NCBI RefSeq assembly: GCF_014203125.1
Contig: NZ_JACHIH010000032.1
Location: 1 to 64,000, forward strand
From: Rhodopseudomonas rhenobacensis
GTDB taxonomy: Bacteria; Pseudomonadota; Alphaproteobacteria; Rhizobiales; Xanthobacteraceae
Length of the DNA: 64,000 bases
Reading direction: 5' to 3'
Positions 46,997-56,643 of the stretch are shown here, one piece after another. The translations under genes and the position numbers were made by a program. Numbering within the stretch: the first letter of the stretch is position 1; each line of letters opens with the position of its first letter. Under the pieces are notes generated by a model. That model did no database searches. It saw nothing but the letters and a program-made list of their open reading frames with translations, and was not told the origin of the DNA.

Positions 46997-47689
46997 TCAA
47001 TACTTGGCGACGACCGGGCCACCCCAGTTGAAGCGGTAGTTCAGGCCGGCCTTGACCACGTGCTCGTCGTTCTTGAACGAGAAGCCGCCGAAATCGACGT
47101 TGCCGAAGTCATAGTACTGATATTCGATCTTGCCCGACCAGTTCTGGGCGAACAGGTATTCCAAGCCGGCACCGACGGTGTAGCCGTCGCTCTTGCTGGA
47201 GACAGCGGCGCCAATACCACCCAGGGTGACAGTGGTGTCGTAGTCGGCGAAGGCATAACCGCCCTTGGCGTACAGCAGCGCCGGACCCCAGGTGTAGCCG
47301 ATGCGGCCGGTGACCGAGCCGAGGCCCTTCTGCTTGTCGCTGAACGAGTAGGGGCCGACGAGAACCGGATCGGTGCCCTGATCGAGCCAGCTGTACTGGG
47401 CTTCAACACCGAGCACCCAGTTCGGGGCGAACTGATAGTCGTAGCCGCCCTGCACACCGCCGAGGAACGTGCCGTCGGAACCGCGGGTTGCGCCGGTGCC
47501 GATGCTGTCGTCGCCGACGAAGGCGCCGCCGACGTGACCACCGATGTAGAAGCCGGTCCAGTTGTAGATCGGGGCGGCGACGTAAGCCGGGGCCTTGGTG
47601 TAGGTGCGGGCGCCGAGGTCGGCGGCGAAGGCCGGGACCGTCGCGGCCATGGCGACGAGGGCCACGGTACCAAGCAGGAACTTCTTCAT
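46997..47689 (-). CDS. Outer-membrane beta-barrel protein (OMP25/RopB-like)
   Basis: A 230-residue barrel with a clear signal peptide (MKKFLLGTVALVAMAATVPA, cleaved near AFAAD). The mature part has NWTGFYIGGHVGG at the first strand, alternating aromatic strands, GAGLEYLFAQNWSGKIEYQY and a C-terminal LNYRFNWGGPV. It belongs to the eight-stranded porin-family proteins abundant in Rhizobiales. GGAGAAAG precedes ATG 47689; the open frame extends further upstream but is not coding. It ends in a good terminator, suggesting a monocistronic, strongly expressed gene. Confidence 0.92.
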   Translation of the reverse strand: MKKFLLGTVALVAMAATVPAFAADLGARTYTKAPAYVAAPIYNWTGFYIGGHVGGAFVGDDSIGTGATRGSDGTFLGGVQGGYDYQFAPNWVLGVEAQYSWLDQGTDPVLVGPYSFSDKQKGLGSVTGRIGYTWGPALLYAKGGYAFADYDTTVTLGGIGAAVSSKSDGYTVGAGLEYLFAQNWSGKIEYQYYDFGNVDFGGFSFKNDEHVVKAGLNYRFNWGGPVVAKY

Positions 47690-47984
47690 TATCTTTCTCC
47701 AGATCACTTGCAGAGGAGCCGTCGGTGGCTCCGTCTCACAAATGCATAAACGCCTTTGTCTAAAAATGCTGTCACCCATCCGCCACAGTGGATTTCGAAG
47801 TAACCTCATGAGGGACCTGAAAAATTTGTGCTTAATGGAGCCCTAAACAAACCTTAATGACGCCTTAATTTGCGGCCCTCCGGCCGCCTTGGAACTGGGC
47901 ATTAACTCATTTTGCCTGCCGCGACGGCAACTTCGCGCGACGTCTTCTGCATTCTCCGCGGCGTCGGGGCGATTTTGCCTTGTA
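47690..47984. other. Divergent regulatory region between the outer-membrane protein gene and the zinc locus
   Basis: AT-rich stretch (about 47740-47860) consistent with a strong promoter for the outer-membrane protein gene. No other gene or RNA is visible. Confidence 0.4.
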
Positions 47985-48001
47985 ATGTTATATTATAACA
48001 T
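47985..48001 (+). promoter_or_regulatory. Zur-type zinc operator
   Basis: ATGTTATATTATAACAT is a perfect 17-base palindrome matching the TGTTATA-N-TATAACA pattern of proteobacterial Zur sites. It lies 30 bases before the first gene of the zinc locus. Zur with zinc would repress the transcript. Confidence 0.85.
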
Positions 48002-48030
48002 CTAGCTTCGCCGCCGTCAGAGGATTTACG

Positions 48031-48218
48031 ATGTCGCCGCCCCATTCGCACAGCCATTCGGAGGCCGGATCTGCCGGCCATCACCACGCAGCGGCCGCGC
48101 CGCACCCCTCGCAATCCCCGCCGTGGTCGATTCTCCGCATGACGGTGGCGGCGAGGCTCGGCGTCGCACTCGTTATGAGTGCGATGCTGTGGGCTTTCGT
48201 TTTGACGGCGATGCGCTG

Positions 48219-48219
<1 letters not shown>
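48031..48219 (+). CDS. His-rich single-pass microprotein of the zinc operon
   Basis: A 62-residue protein with a histidine-rich N-terminus (HSHSHSEAGSAGHHH, eight or more His in the first 25 residues) and one C-terminal membrane helix (LGVALVMSAMLWAFVLTAM). Its stop overlaps the znuC start as TGATG, so translation is coupled. The Zur-type box is immediately upstream. A metal-binding tether for the ABC importer is an inference; I know no named family. Confidence 0.75.
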
Positions 48220-48977
<758 letters not shown>

Positions 48978-48979
48978 CC

Positions 48980-49855
48980 ATGGATACGCTTTATCAAGCG
49001 CTGATCGCGCCGTTTACCGAATTCGAATTCATGCGCCGCGCGCTGGCGGGCGTGCTGGCGCTGGCGCTTGGCGGCGCGCCGATCGGCGTGTTTCTGATGT
49101 TGCGGCGGATGTCGCTGGCGGGCGACGCCATGGCGCACGCCATCCTGCCCGGCGCCGCGGTCGGCTTCCTGCTGTCAGGCCTCAATTTGTTCGCGATGAC
49201 GTTCGGCGGCTTGATCGCCGGCTTCGCGGTGGCGATCCTGTCCGGCGTGGTGTCGCGCGCCACCGAACTCAAGGAAGACGCCTCGCTGGCGGCGTTCTAT
49301 CTGGTGTCGCTGGCGCTCGGCGTCACCATCGTCTCGATGAAGGGCAGCAACATCGATCTGTTGCACGTGCTGTTCGGCAACATCCTGGCGATGGACGATC
49401 AGACCCTGTTGGTGATCGCCTTCAACGCCACGTTGACGCTGTTGGTGTTGGCGGTGATCTTCCGGCCGCTGGTGATCGAATGCGTCGATCCGGTGTTTTT
49501 GCGCAGCGTCAGCCGCTCAGGTGGCCCGGCGCATCTGATCTTTCTGGCGCTGGTGGTGATCAATCTGGTCAACGGCTTCCACGCGCTCGGCACGCTGCTC
49601 GCGGTCGGCTTGATGATTCTGCCGGCGGGAATCGCGCGGTTCTGGTCGCGCGACATCACCGGCATGATCCTGATCGCGGTCGCGAGCGCCATGGTCTCCG
49701 GCTACGCCGGGCTGGTGCTGTCGTTCCAGAGCAAAGTGCCGTCGGGGCCCGCGATCATCCTGATGGCGGCGCTCATCTATCTCTTCTCGGTGCTGTTCGG
49801 CTCGGCCGGCGGCATCCTCCGGCGGCTGTTTCCCGGCCGTCATCTCGAAGCCTGA
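48980..49855 (+). CDS. znuB: Zinc ABC transporter permease
   Basis: The 291-residue membrane permease of the ABC-3 family has eight or so helices, with RMSLAGDAMAHAILPGAAVGF (the cytoplasmic coupling helix) and HALGTLLAVGLMILPAGIARFW. Length is normal. It directly follows znuC and precedes the binding protein by 11 bases. Confidence 0.93.
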   Translation: MDTLYQALIAPFTEFEFMRRALAGVLALALGGAPIGVFLMLRRMSLAGDAMAHAILPGAAVGFLLSGLNLFAMTFGGLIAGFAVAILSGVVSRATELKEDASLAAFYLVSLALGVTIVSMKGSNIDLLHVLFGNILAMDDQTLLVIAFNATLTLLVLAVIFRPLVIECVDPVFLRSVSRSGGPAHLIFLALVVINLVNGFHALGTLLAVGLMILPAGIARFWSRDITGMILIAVASAMVSGYAGLVLSFQSKVPSGPAIILMAALIYLFSVLFGSAGGILRRLFPGRHLEA

Positions 49856-49866
49856 ACGGAGACACC

Positions 49867-50748
49867 ATGCGACGCTTTTGGCAGACCGCAACGCTCGTCC
49901 TGACCGCGCTGACCGCGGCAATTCCCGCTCATGCGCAGGACCGCATCAATGTGGTGGCGAGCTTCTCGATCCTCGAGGATTTCGTCCGCAACGTCGGTGG
50001 CGATCGCATCCAGCTCGCCACGCTGGTCGGCCCGGGCGGCGACGCGCATGTCTATACGCCGACGCCGGCGGACGCCAAGAAGATCACCGATGCCAAGCTG
50101 GTGATTATCAACGGCCTCGGCTTCGAAGGCTGGTTGCCGCGGCTGGTCAAATCCTCCGGCGGCAAGGCCGAGGTCGCCACCGCCAGCAAAGGCATCACAC
50201 CGCGCAAGCTCGAAGGCCACGCCGATCCGCACGCCTGGCAGGCGGTGGGCAACGCCAAGATCTACGTCGCCAACATCCGTGACGCGCTCGCCGCCGCCGA
50301 TCCCGCCGGCGCCGACGCCTACCGCACCAACGCCGACGGCTACCTCGCCAAGCTCGACGCGCTGGACGGCGAGGTCCGTGCCGCCATCGCCCAAATCCCG
50401 CCCGCGCGTCGCAAGGTGATCTCCACCCACGACGCCTTTGGCTACTTCGCCGAGGCCTACGGCATCGCCTTTATCGCACCGCAGGGCGTTTCCACCGAAT
50501 CCGAGATCAGCGCCAAGGACATCGCCCGCATCATCAAACAGGTGAAGGCGGAGAAACTGCCGGCGGTGTTCCTGGAGAGCATCAGCGACCCGCGGCTGAT
50601 GCGCCGGATCGCCGCGGAGACCGGCGCCAAGGTCGGCGGTTCGCTGTATTCCGACAGCCTGACCGATGAAAAGGGCGAAGCCCCCACTTACATTGATATG
50701 GTCAGGTACAATATAAAGACGCTGACGAGCGCGCTGACCACCGAGTAA
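49867..50748 (+). CDS. znuA: Zinc ABC transporter periplasmic binding protein
   Basis: A 293-residue cluster A-I binding protein with a signal peptide ending AIPAHAQD. Metal ligands are recognisable: the histidine of GGDAHVYTP, of DPHAWQAV and of STHDAFGYF, and the aspartate of LYSDSLTD. It lacks the long His-rich loop of enteric ZnuA, like AztC-type proteins. Manganese cannot be excluded from sequence, but the Zur box and neighbouring CobW protein favour zinc. Confidence 0.9.
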   Translation: MRRFWQTATLVLTALTAAIPAHAQDRINVVASFSILEDFVRNVGGDRIQLATLVGPGGDAHVYTPTPADAKKITDAKLVIINGLGFEGWLPRLVKSSGGKAEVATASKGITPRKLEGHADPHAWQAVGNAKIYVANIRDALAAADPAGADAYRTNADGYLAKLDALDGEVRAAIAQIPPARRKVISTHDAFGYFAEAYGIAFIAPQGVSTESEISAKDIARIIKQVKAEKLPAVFLESISDPRLMRRIAAETGAKVGGSLYSDSLTDEKGEAPTYIDMVRYNIKTLTSALTTE

Positions 50749-50796
50749 GGGACTGCCCTGGCTCCGGCGCGACTCAACCAGAATCCCGCCGGAGTC

Positions 50797-51852
50797 ATGA
50801 TGTCTGAACTCACTACTGCAAAAATTCCCGTGACCGTGCTGACCGGCTATCTCGGCGCCGGCAAGACCACCCTCCTCAACCGCATCCTGTCGGAAAACCA
50901 CGGCAAGAAATACGCGGTGATCGTCAACGAATTCGGCGAAATCGGCATCGACAACGATCTCATCATCGGCGCCGATGAAGAAGTGTTCGAGATGAACAAC
51001 GGCTGCATCTGCTGCACCGTGCGCGGCGATCTGGTGCGCATCCTCGGCGGCCTGATGAAGCGCAAAGGCAAGTTCGACGCCATCATCGTCGAGACGACTG
51101 GCTTGGCCGATCCCGCTCCGGTGGCGCAGACCTTCTTCGTCGACGAGGACGTGCAGAACGCAGCGCGGCTCGACGCCGTGGTGACGGTGGCGGACGCCAA
51201 ATGGCTCAGCGAACGGCTGAAGGACGCGCCGGAAGCCAAGAACCAGATCGCCTTCGCCGACGTCATCGTGCTGAACAAGACCGATCTCGTCAGCAAGGCC
51301 GAGCTCGCCGAAGTCGAAGCGCGGATCCGCGCCATCAACCCCTACGCCAAGCTGCATCGCACCGAGCGCTGCCAGGTCGCGCTCGCCGACGTGCTGGAGC
51401 GCGGCGCCTTCGATCTCGACCGCATCCTGGAGCTTGAGCCGCAATTCCTCGAAGCCGGCGACGATCATGACCATGATCATCACGATCACGATCATCACCA
51501 CCATGATCACGGCCACGACCACAACCATGGCGGCCTGAAGCACTATCACGACGAGGACATGCAATCGCTGGCGCTGAAGAGCGACAAGCCGGTCGATCCC
51601 AAGAAATTCATGCCCTGGCTGCAGCAGCTGATCGCCGCCGAAGGCGGCAAAATCCTGCGCTCCAAGGGCATTCTGTCGTTCAGCGGCGACGACGACCGTT
51701 ACGTGTTTCAGGGCGTGCACATGATGCTGGAAGGCGATCACCAGCGCGCCTGGAAGGACGGCGAAGCGCGGCAGAGCCGGCTCGTCTTCATCGGCCGCGA
51801 CCTGCCCGAGCAGGTGATCCGCGACGGCTTCGAACAATGCATCGCCGCGTGA
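50797..51852 (+). CDS. CobW/COG0523 family GTPase, zinc metallochaperone type
   Basis: A 351-residue G3E GTPase with Walker A TGYLGAGKTTLL (residues 16-27), the metal site GCICC (C70, C72, C73), LNKTDLV, a remarkable His/Asp-rich loop at about residues 224-250, and a C-terminal CobW domain. Members of this class (ZagA, ZigA, YeiR) hand zinc to client enzymes under deficiency. Two adjacent ATG codons exist; the second has better spacing to GGAG. In the Zur-controlled operon. Confidence 0.92.
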   Translation: MMSELTTAKIPVTVLTGYLGAGKTTLLNRILSENHGKKYAVIVNEFGEIGIDNDLIIGADEEVFEMNNGCICCTVRGDLVRILGGLMKRKGKFDAIIVETTGLADPAPVAQTFFVDEDVQNAARLDAVVTVADAKWLSERLKDAPEAKNQIAFADVIVLNKTDLVSKAELAEVEARIRAINPYAKLHRTERCQVALADVLERGAFDLDRILELEPQFLEAGDDHDHDHHDHDHHHHDHGHDHNHGGLKHYHDEDMQSLALKSDKPVDPKKFMPWLQQLIAAEGGKILRSKGILSFSGDDDRYVFQGVHMMLEGDHQRAWKDGEARQSRLVFIGRDLPEQVIRDGFEQCIAA

Positions 51853-52871
51853 TGGACGAGTTCGACCCCGCCGGACCGGCAGACTCCATCGCCTCGGTCA
51901 CCGACCGGGTGCGCAGTTTCGATATTGGCGCGCCTGCAGGCGCCGTGTATTTTCTTGGGACCACGCTGGCCGTGGTCGGCGCCGAGGAAACCGTCACGCT
52001 GATCGACCGCGCCGGCGAGACTTCGCGCGTCGACGTCGGTAGCGGCGCGCTGTTGTGCGCGGCGTCCGACGGCAAGCGCCTGGTGATCGGCGGCGACGAC
52101 GGCAAACTGAGCGCGCTGGATTCTTGTGGCAAACTTCAGGCACTCGCCACCGACCCGAAACGGCGCTGGATCGACAACGTCGCGCTGCATCCCGACGGCG
52201 CGATCGCCTGGTCGGTCGGTAAGGTCGCGTTCGTCCGCGGCACCAAGGGCGACGACAAATCCTTCGAGGTGCCGTCAACCGTCGGCGGTCTGGCGTTTGC
52301 GCCGAAGGGCATGCGGCTTGCGATTGCGCACTACAACGGCGTGACGCTGTGGTTTCCCAACATGGCGGCGAATGCCGAAATGCTGGAATGGGCCGGCTCG
52401 CATCTCGGCGTGGTGTTCAGCCCGGACAACAAGTTTCTGGTCACCACCATGCACGAGCCGGCAATGCACGGCTGGCGGCTCGCCGATCAGCAACACATGC
52501 GGATGAGCGGCTATCCCGGACGGGTGCGCTCGATCTCCTGGACCGCCGGCGGCAAGGGTCTCGCCACTTCGGGGGCCGACAGCGTGATCGTCTGGCCGTT
52601 CGGCTCCAAGGACGGACCGATGGGCAAGCAGCCCTCGATGCTGGCGCCGTTGCAGGCGCGGGTCTCGGCGGTGGCCTGTCATCCCAAGCAGGACCTGCTG
52701 GCCGCGGGTTACAGCGACGGCACCGTGCTGATGGCGCGGATCACCGACGGCGCGGAAATTCTGGTGCGCCGCAACGGCAAGGGCGCGGTGTCGGCTCTGG
52801 CCTGGAGCGGCGACGGCGAAACGCTGGCGTTCGCGGCGGAAGACGGCGAGGCCGGCGTGCTGACTCTGTAG
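51852..52871 (+). CDS. WD40-type beta-propeller protein of the zinc operon
   Basis: A 339-residue cytoplasmic protein (no signal peptide) made of seven-ish WD40-like blades: LLCAASDGKRLVIGGDDGKL, LGVVFSPDNKFLVTT, and ALAWSGDGETLAFAAEDGEA are recognisable repeats. Its ATG overlaps the CobW stop (TGATG), so the two are translationally coupled. WD40 genes follow COG0523 genes in several Rhizobiales; a scaffold role for the GTPase or its clients is an inference. Distinct from periplasmic AztD, which has a signal peptide. Confidence 0.85.
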   Translation: MDEFDPAGPADSIASVTDRVRSFDIGAPAGAVYFLGTTLAVVGAEETVTLIDRAGETSRVDVGSGALLCAASDGKRLVIGGDDGKLSALDSCGKLQALATDPKRRWIDNVALHPDGAIAWSVGKVAFVRGTKGDDKSFEVPSTVGGLAFAPKGMRLAIAHYNGVTLWFPNMAANAEMLEWAGSHLGVVFSPDNKFLVTTMHEPAMHGWRLADQQHMRMSGYPGRVRSISWTAGGKGLATSGADSVIVWPFGSKDGPMGKQPSMLAPLQARVSAVACHPKQDLLAAGYSDGTVLMARITDGAEILVRRNGKGAVSALAWSGDGETLAFAAEDGEAGVLTL

Positions 52872-52960
52872 GGCGGCGCTTAACCGATTGTTAACGCCTG
52901 CTGGCCAGGGGAACTTTGCGGTTCGGCGCTCGTTGAATCCCGCACATCCGAGTGCAGGAT

Positions 52961-53293
52961 ATGACGAACCTCGAAAGGACACGCGCCTTGAAACGGGATT
53001 TGGTGCTCGCCGGACTGATGGTTGCGGCGGGACTGTCGATCTCTGCCGTGTCGTTTGCGCAATTGGCGGCGCAGTCTCCGAAGCTGGCGCAAGCGACCCA
53101 GCCGCTGCAATCGACGCCGGGCGCGGAAACCAAGCCGTCGGCGCCGAGCCAGCCGACCACCACCGGCGCCCGGCCGCACGAGACCGCGCCGCAGCCGGCA
53201 AGGCCCGATGCCGAGGCAATTGACTCCGGCGCCAAGCCGGCGCTGCCGCCGGCGCCCGCCGAAAAGGTCGGCGAACCGATTCCGGCGAAGTAG
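52961..53293 (+). CDS. Exported Pro/Ala-rich small protein
   Basis: A 110-residue protein with a signal-like hydrophobic segment (LVLAGLMVAAGLSISAVSFAQ) and a disordered mature part rich in Pro, Ala, Gln and Thr. No family is recognised. AGGAT lies close to ATG 52961; the true start could also be a TTG at 52988 immediately before KRDLVLAG. Low complexity makes it a weak but plausible gene. Confidence 0.6.
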   Translation: MTNLERTRALKRDLVLAGLMVAAGLSISAVSFAQLAAQSPKLAQATQPLQSTPGAETKPSAPSQPTTTGARPHETAPQPARPDAEAIDSGAKPALPPAPAEKVGEPIPAK

Positions 53294-53342
53294 TAGAGCT
53301 ACTCTACGCAGCGGGCGCGTCGACAGCTGCCAGCCATCGCCA

Positions 53343-53432
53343 CGTCATGGCCGGGCTCGTCCCGGCCATCCACGTCAACATTGATGGCGTCACTTGTCGG
53401 CGTGGATGCCCGGGACAAGCCCGGGCATGACG
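53343..53432. repeat. Palindromic intergenic repeat, family B, copy 2
   Basis: cgtcatggccgggctcgtcc at the left and gggacaagcccgggcatgacg at the right, with inner ggccatccacg/cgtggatgcc arms. Same family as 8341-8430. Confidence 0.85.
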
Positions 53433-53479
53433 AGGTGAATTCACTGCCCCATCATCCACGCTGACTTCGCAGCGCCGCC

Positions 53480-54916
53480 TCACCGCACCAGCACGTTGCG
53501 GAACTGCCAGGGATCGGACGTGTCGATGTCTTCCGGGAACAGGCCGGGGCGATCGGTGAGCGGGGTCCAGTCGGTGTAAAACCCTTTCACCGGGCCGAGA
53601 TACGGCGTCTGCACTTCGAGGCAGCGGCGGAAGTCCAATTCGTCGGCTTCGACGATGCCGGCATGCGGATTTTCCAGCGCCCAGACCATGCCGGCCAGCA
53701 CCGCGGAGGACACCTGCATGCCGGTGGCGTTCTGATACGGACAGACCTCGCGGGTTTCCTCGATCGACAGCTGCGAGCCGTACCAATAAGCGTTCTTGGC
53801 ATGGCCGTAGACCAGCACGCCCAATTCGTCGATGCCGTCCTCGATCTCGTTTTCATCCAGGATGTGCCACTTCGGCTGCATCTTGCCGGTGGCGCCGAAC
53901 ATTTCGTGCAATGACAACACTGCATCGTTGGCCGGGTGATAGGCGTAGTGGCAGGTCGGGCGATACACCACGCTCTGGCCGTCGCGCACCGTGAAGTAAT
54001 CGGCGATCGAAATCGATTCGTTGTGGGTGACCAGGAAGCCGTATTGCGCGCCGGGGGTCGGGCACCAGGAGCGCACGCGGGTGTTGGCGCCGGGCTGCAG
54101 CAGATAGATCGCGGCGCCGCAGCCTTCGGTATGGGTGCGGCCGTTGTCCGGCATCCAGGTCTCGTGCGTGCCCCAGCCGAGTTCGGCCGGCTGCATGCCC
54201 TCGGAGACGAAGCCTTCCACCGACCAGGTGTTGACGAACACGTTGATCGGCTTCGGCTTCTTGGAACGCTGGGTGTCGCGCTCGGCGATGTGGATGCCCT
54301 TGACGCCGAGCTTCTGCGCCAATTGGCCCCAGCCTTCGCGGCTCTTCGGCTCGTTGATCTCGGTGCCGGTGTCCTTGGCGATGTCCAAGAGCGCCTGCTT
54401 GACGAACCACGACACCATGCCGGGATTGGCGCCGCAGGTGGAGACCGCGGTGGTGGCGCCCTCGCCGGCCTTGGCCTTGGCGGCGAGCAGGGTCTCGCGC
54501 AGCGCGTAGTTGGAGCGCTTCTCGGGGCCGGCGCTCTTGTCGAAATAGAAGCCCAGCCACGGCTCGACCACGGTGTCGATATAGAGCGCGCCGATTTCCT
54601 GGCACATCGTCATGATGTCGACCGAGCCGGTGTCGACCGACAGGTTGACGCAGAAGCCCTGGCCGCCGCCTTCGGTCAACAGCGGGATCAGCAGTTCGCG
54701 GTAATTGTCCTTGGTCACCGCCGAGCTGATGAAGCGCACATCGTGCTTCTTGGCGAGTTCGCCGTCCTCGTGCGGATCGATGATGACGAAGCGCTGCTTG
54801 TCATAGTCGAAGTGCCGCTCGATCAAAGGCAGCGTGCCTTTGCCGATCGAGCCGAAGCCGATCATCACGATGGGGCCGGAAATCTTGGCGTGGATCTTGG
54901 CGGCGGGAGCGGGCAT
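53480..54916 (-). CDS. hss: Homospermidine synthase
   Basis: The NAD-dependent enzyme makes sym-homospermidine from putrescine, the main long polyamine of many rhizobia. The 478-residue protein has a Rossmann start (VMIGFGSIGKGTLPLIERHF), the DPHEDGELAKKHDVRFI region, and the conserved TCGANPGMVSWFVKQ and WGTHETWMPDNGRTH blocks. Length is normal. It lies downstream of an ornithine decarboxylase (56644), which would supply the putrescine. Confidence 0.95.
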   Translation of the reverse strand: MPAPAAKIHAKISGPIVMIGFGSIGKGTLPLIERHFDYDKQRFVIIDPHEDGELAKKHDVRFISSAVTKDNYRELLIPLLTEGGGQGFCVNLSVDTGSVDIMTMCQEIGALYIDTVVEPWLGFYFDKSAGPEKRSNYALRETLLAAKAKAGEGATTAVSTCGANPGMVSWFVKQALLDIAKDTGTEINEPKSREGWGQLAQKLGVKGIHIAERDTQRSKKPKPINVFVNTWSVEGFVSEGMQPAELGWGTHETWMPDNGRTHTEGCGAAIYLLQPGANTRVRSWCPTPGAQYGFLVTHNESISIADYFTVRDGQSVVYRPTCHYAYHPANDAVLSLHEMFGATGKMQPKWHILDENEIEDGIDELGVLVYGHAKNAYWYGSQLSIEETREVCPYQNATGMQVSSAVLAGMVWALENPHAGIVEADELDFRRCLEVQTPYLGPVKGFYTDWTPLTDRPGLFPEDIDTSDPWQFRNVLVR

Positions 54917-54991
54917 CGGCGAAATCTCCAGGAACAGCTATGGCGGCGACGCGATCGTCACCGCGCGGGATTGGGATAGGTGGGTTGAGGC

Positions 54992-55381
54992 TCAGGCCGC
55001 GCGGCGCTTGGCGGTGACTTCGATCTCGATCTTCATCTCCGGCTTGAACAGCGCCGCCACCGTGACGATGGTGCAGGCGGGACGGATCTCGCTGAGATGC
55101 TCGCCGCACACCGCGAACACCGCGTCGGCATCCTTGGGGTCGGTGATGTAGTAGGTCGCCCGCACTAGGTCGGCCAGCGCGAAGCCGGCTTCGACCAGCA
55201 CGCCTTCGATGGTCTTGAACGCATTCTGTGTCTGCGCGGTGACGCCCTCCGGCAGCGTCATGGTGGCGTAGTCGAAGCCGGTGGTGCCGGAGAGGAAGAC
55301 GAAATCGCCGTCGACCACGGCGCGGCTGTAGCCGGCGGTCTTCTCGAACGGCGATCCGGTGGAAATCAGGCGGCGGGACAT
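54992..55381 (-). CDS. RidA/YjgF-family protein
   Basis: A 129-residue member of the Rid family (MSRRLISTGSPFEKTAGYSR start; FLSGTTGFDYATMTLP; late RPACTIVTVAALFKPEMKIEIE). RidA proper deaminates reactive enamines using an arginine in this late motif (here in IRPACT). It may protect from by-products of amine metabolism; the substrate is not evident. Located 75 bases upstream of hss on the same strand. Confidence 0.9.
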   Translation of the reverse strand: MSRRLISTGSPFEKTAGYSRAVVDGDFVFLSGTTGFDYATMTLPEGVTAQTQNAFKTIEGVLVEAGFALADLVRATYYITDPKDADAVFAVCGEHLSEIRPACTIVTVAALFKPEMKIEIEVTAKRRAA

Positions 55382-55510
55382 GTCAGGAACCTTGCAACAG
55401 GGCGGGATGGGTTGGCGCAGGCAATGCCGCGTCTGCGCCGCCAAATCAAGCCGGAGATCGGGCTATTCGGCGGTTTCCGGCGGCAACGGCGGGTCGGACG
55501 ACCTCAATGC

Positions 55511-55619
55511 CGTCATCGCGAGGAGCTCTTGCGACGAAGCAATCCAGGGCTCCACGCGAGGCCCCTGGATTGCTTCGCTGTCGGCCGGCGCTGTGCGCCG
55601 ACCTCGGCTCGCAATGACG
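55511..55619. repeat. Intergenic repeat, cgtcatcgcgag...ctcgcaatgacg type
   Basis: Outer arms cgtcatcgcgag/ctcgcaatgacg and inner arms gaagcaatccagggc/cctggattgcttc. The gcgacgaagcaatccag core is familiar from many proteobacterial intergenic repeats. Lies between the RidA gene and the microprotein gene. Confidence 0.85.
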
Positions 55620-55639
55620 AAAGCCACGGATTTTGTCGG

Positions 55640-55825
55640 TCAGGAGGGGTCCGAAACCGCCGCCGATCGCCGCCGCGCCAGCACGTCGATGACGATCTTG
55701 ATGGCGATCATGATCAGGATGATGGTCGTGATCGCCGGGCGGGTTTCACGGCGGCTGCGCGCGGCGAGACGCTCGCAATACATCTCGCCGCCGATCGGCT
55801 GCATGGCGTCAGCATCCCAGGCCAT
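55640..55825 (-). CDS. Membrane microprotein coupled to a GNAT gene
   Basis: A 61-residue protein: 30 soluble residues with one cysteine (GGEMYCERLAARSRRETRP), a membrane helix (AITTIILIMIAIKIVIDVLA) and a short basic tail. Its ATG overlaps the stop of the preceding acetyltransferase gene (TGATG on the minus strand), strong evidence of translation coupling. No family recognised. Confidence 0.6.
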   Translation of the reverse strand: MAWDADAMQPIGGEMYCERLAARSRRETRPAITTIILIMIAIKIVIDVLARRRSAAVSDPS

Positions 55826-56415
55826 CACGCCGCCCGACGCAGTTGCCGACGACCGGCGCGCGCCGGCTTGGCGGCACGAACCGGCAGGCCGGTCGGCACG
55901 ATCAGGCCGCAGGCGCCATCGAGCGCGCCGGCCCGCAACTCCAGGCCGAGCAGCCGGTGCCGCTCGAACGGGCCGGGCAGCGACAGCGCCTCGGCGACGG
56001 CGCGGGCGAAGCCGAATTTGGCGTAATACGGCTCGTCGCCGAGCAGGATCACCGCGCCATGGCCGAGCGCCTTCGCGGCCGCCAGCGCGTGCTGCATCAA
56101 CGCCGCACCGATGCCGAGCGCGCGTACCGAGGGATCGACCGCCAGCGGGCCGAGCACCAGGGCGGAGCGGCCGCCGGCGTCGACGTTCCACAGCCGCACC
56201 GTGCCGACCAGCCGGCCGCGATGCATCGCCGAAAAGGCGAGGCCTTCGGCGGGCAAACGGCCGTCGCGAATCCGCTGGCAGGTGCGGGCATTGCGGCCCA
56301 GGCCGAAGCAGGCGTCGAGCAGCGCTTCGCGCGCCGCGACATCACTGGCGCGCTCGGCGCGGATCGCGACGGCCTGGTCGGAACGTGAAACGGCAAGCGT
56401 GGTCAATGCGGTCAT
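55825..56415 (-). CDS. GNAT family N-acetyltransferase
   Basis: A 196-residue acetyltransferase with the motif A loop in LAVDPSVRALGIGAALMQHAL and a YhbS-like C-terminal half (GDEPYYAKFGFARAVAEALSLP). The C-terminal 25 residues are basic and Ala-rich. Such YhbS-type proteins acetylate small molecules; substrate unknown. It lies between ornithine decarboxylase and RidA/homospermidine synthase genes, so a polyamine substrate is possible but unproven. Confidence 0.85.
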   Translation of the reverse strand: MTALTTLAVSRSDQAVAIRAERASDVAAREALLDACFGLGRNARTCQRIRDGRLPAEGLAFSAMHRGRLVGTVRLWNVDAGGRSALVLGPLAVDPSVRALGIGAALMQHALAAAKALGHGAVILLGDEPYYAKFGFARAVAEALSLPGPFERHRLLGLELRAGALDGACGLIVPTGLPVRAAKPARAGRRQLRRAA

Positions 56416-56643
56416 GGCGGCCAGTCCCCACCCCGGGAACGCGTTTGAAAAAGCGGGGAATCCGCTGAGCGTGCGATTTGGAAGGCGCCAACGATAGGCG
56501 AGCGACTTCGTTCCCGCAGCACAGGGTCCCGCCTCGCCAACGCGGCGCGGCGTGTTGTCATCCGGATGGAAGGTGACGGGATGGGAGCCGGAACACCGGC
56601 TCCCGATTTTCTCGTTACGATCGTGGACCGATCGCGCGCGGCC

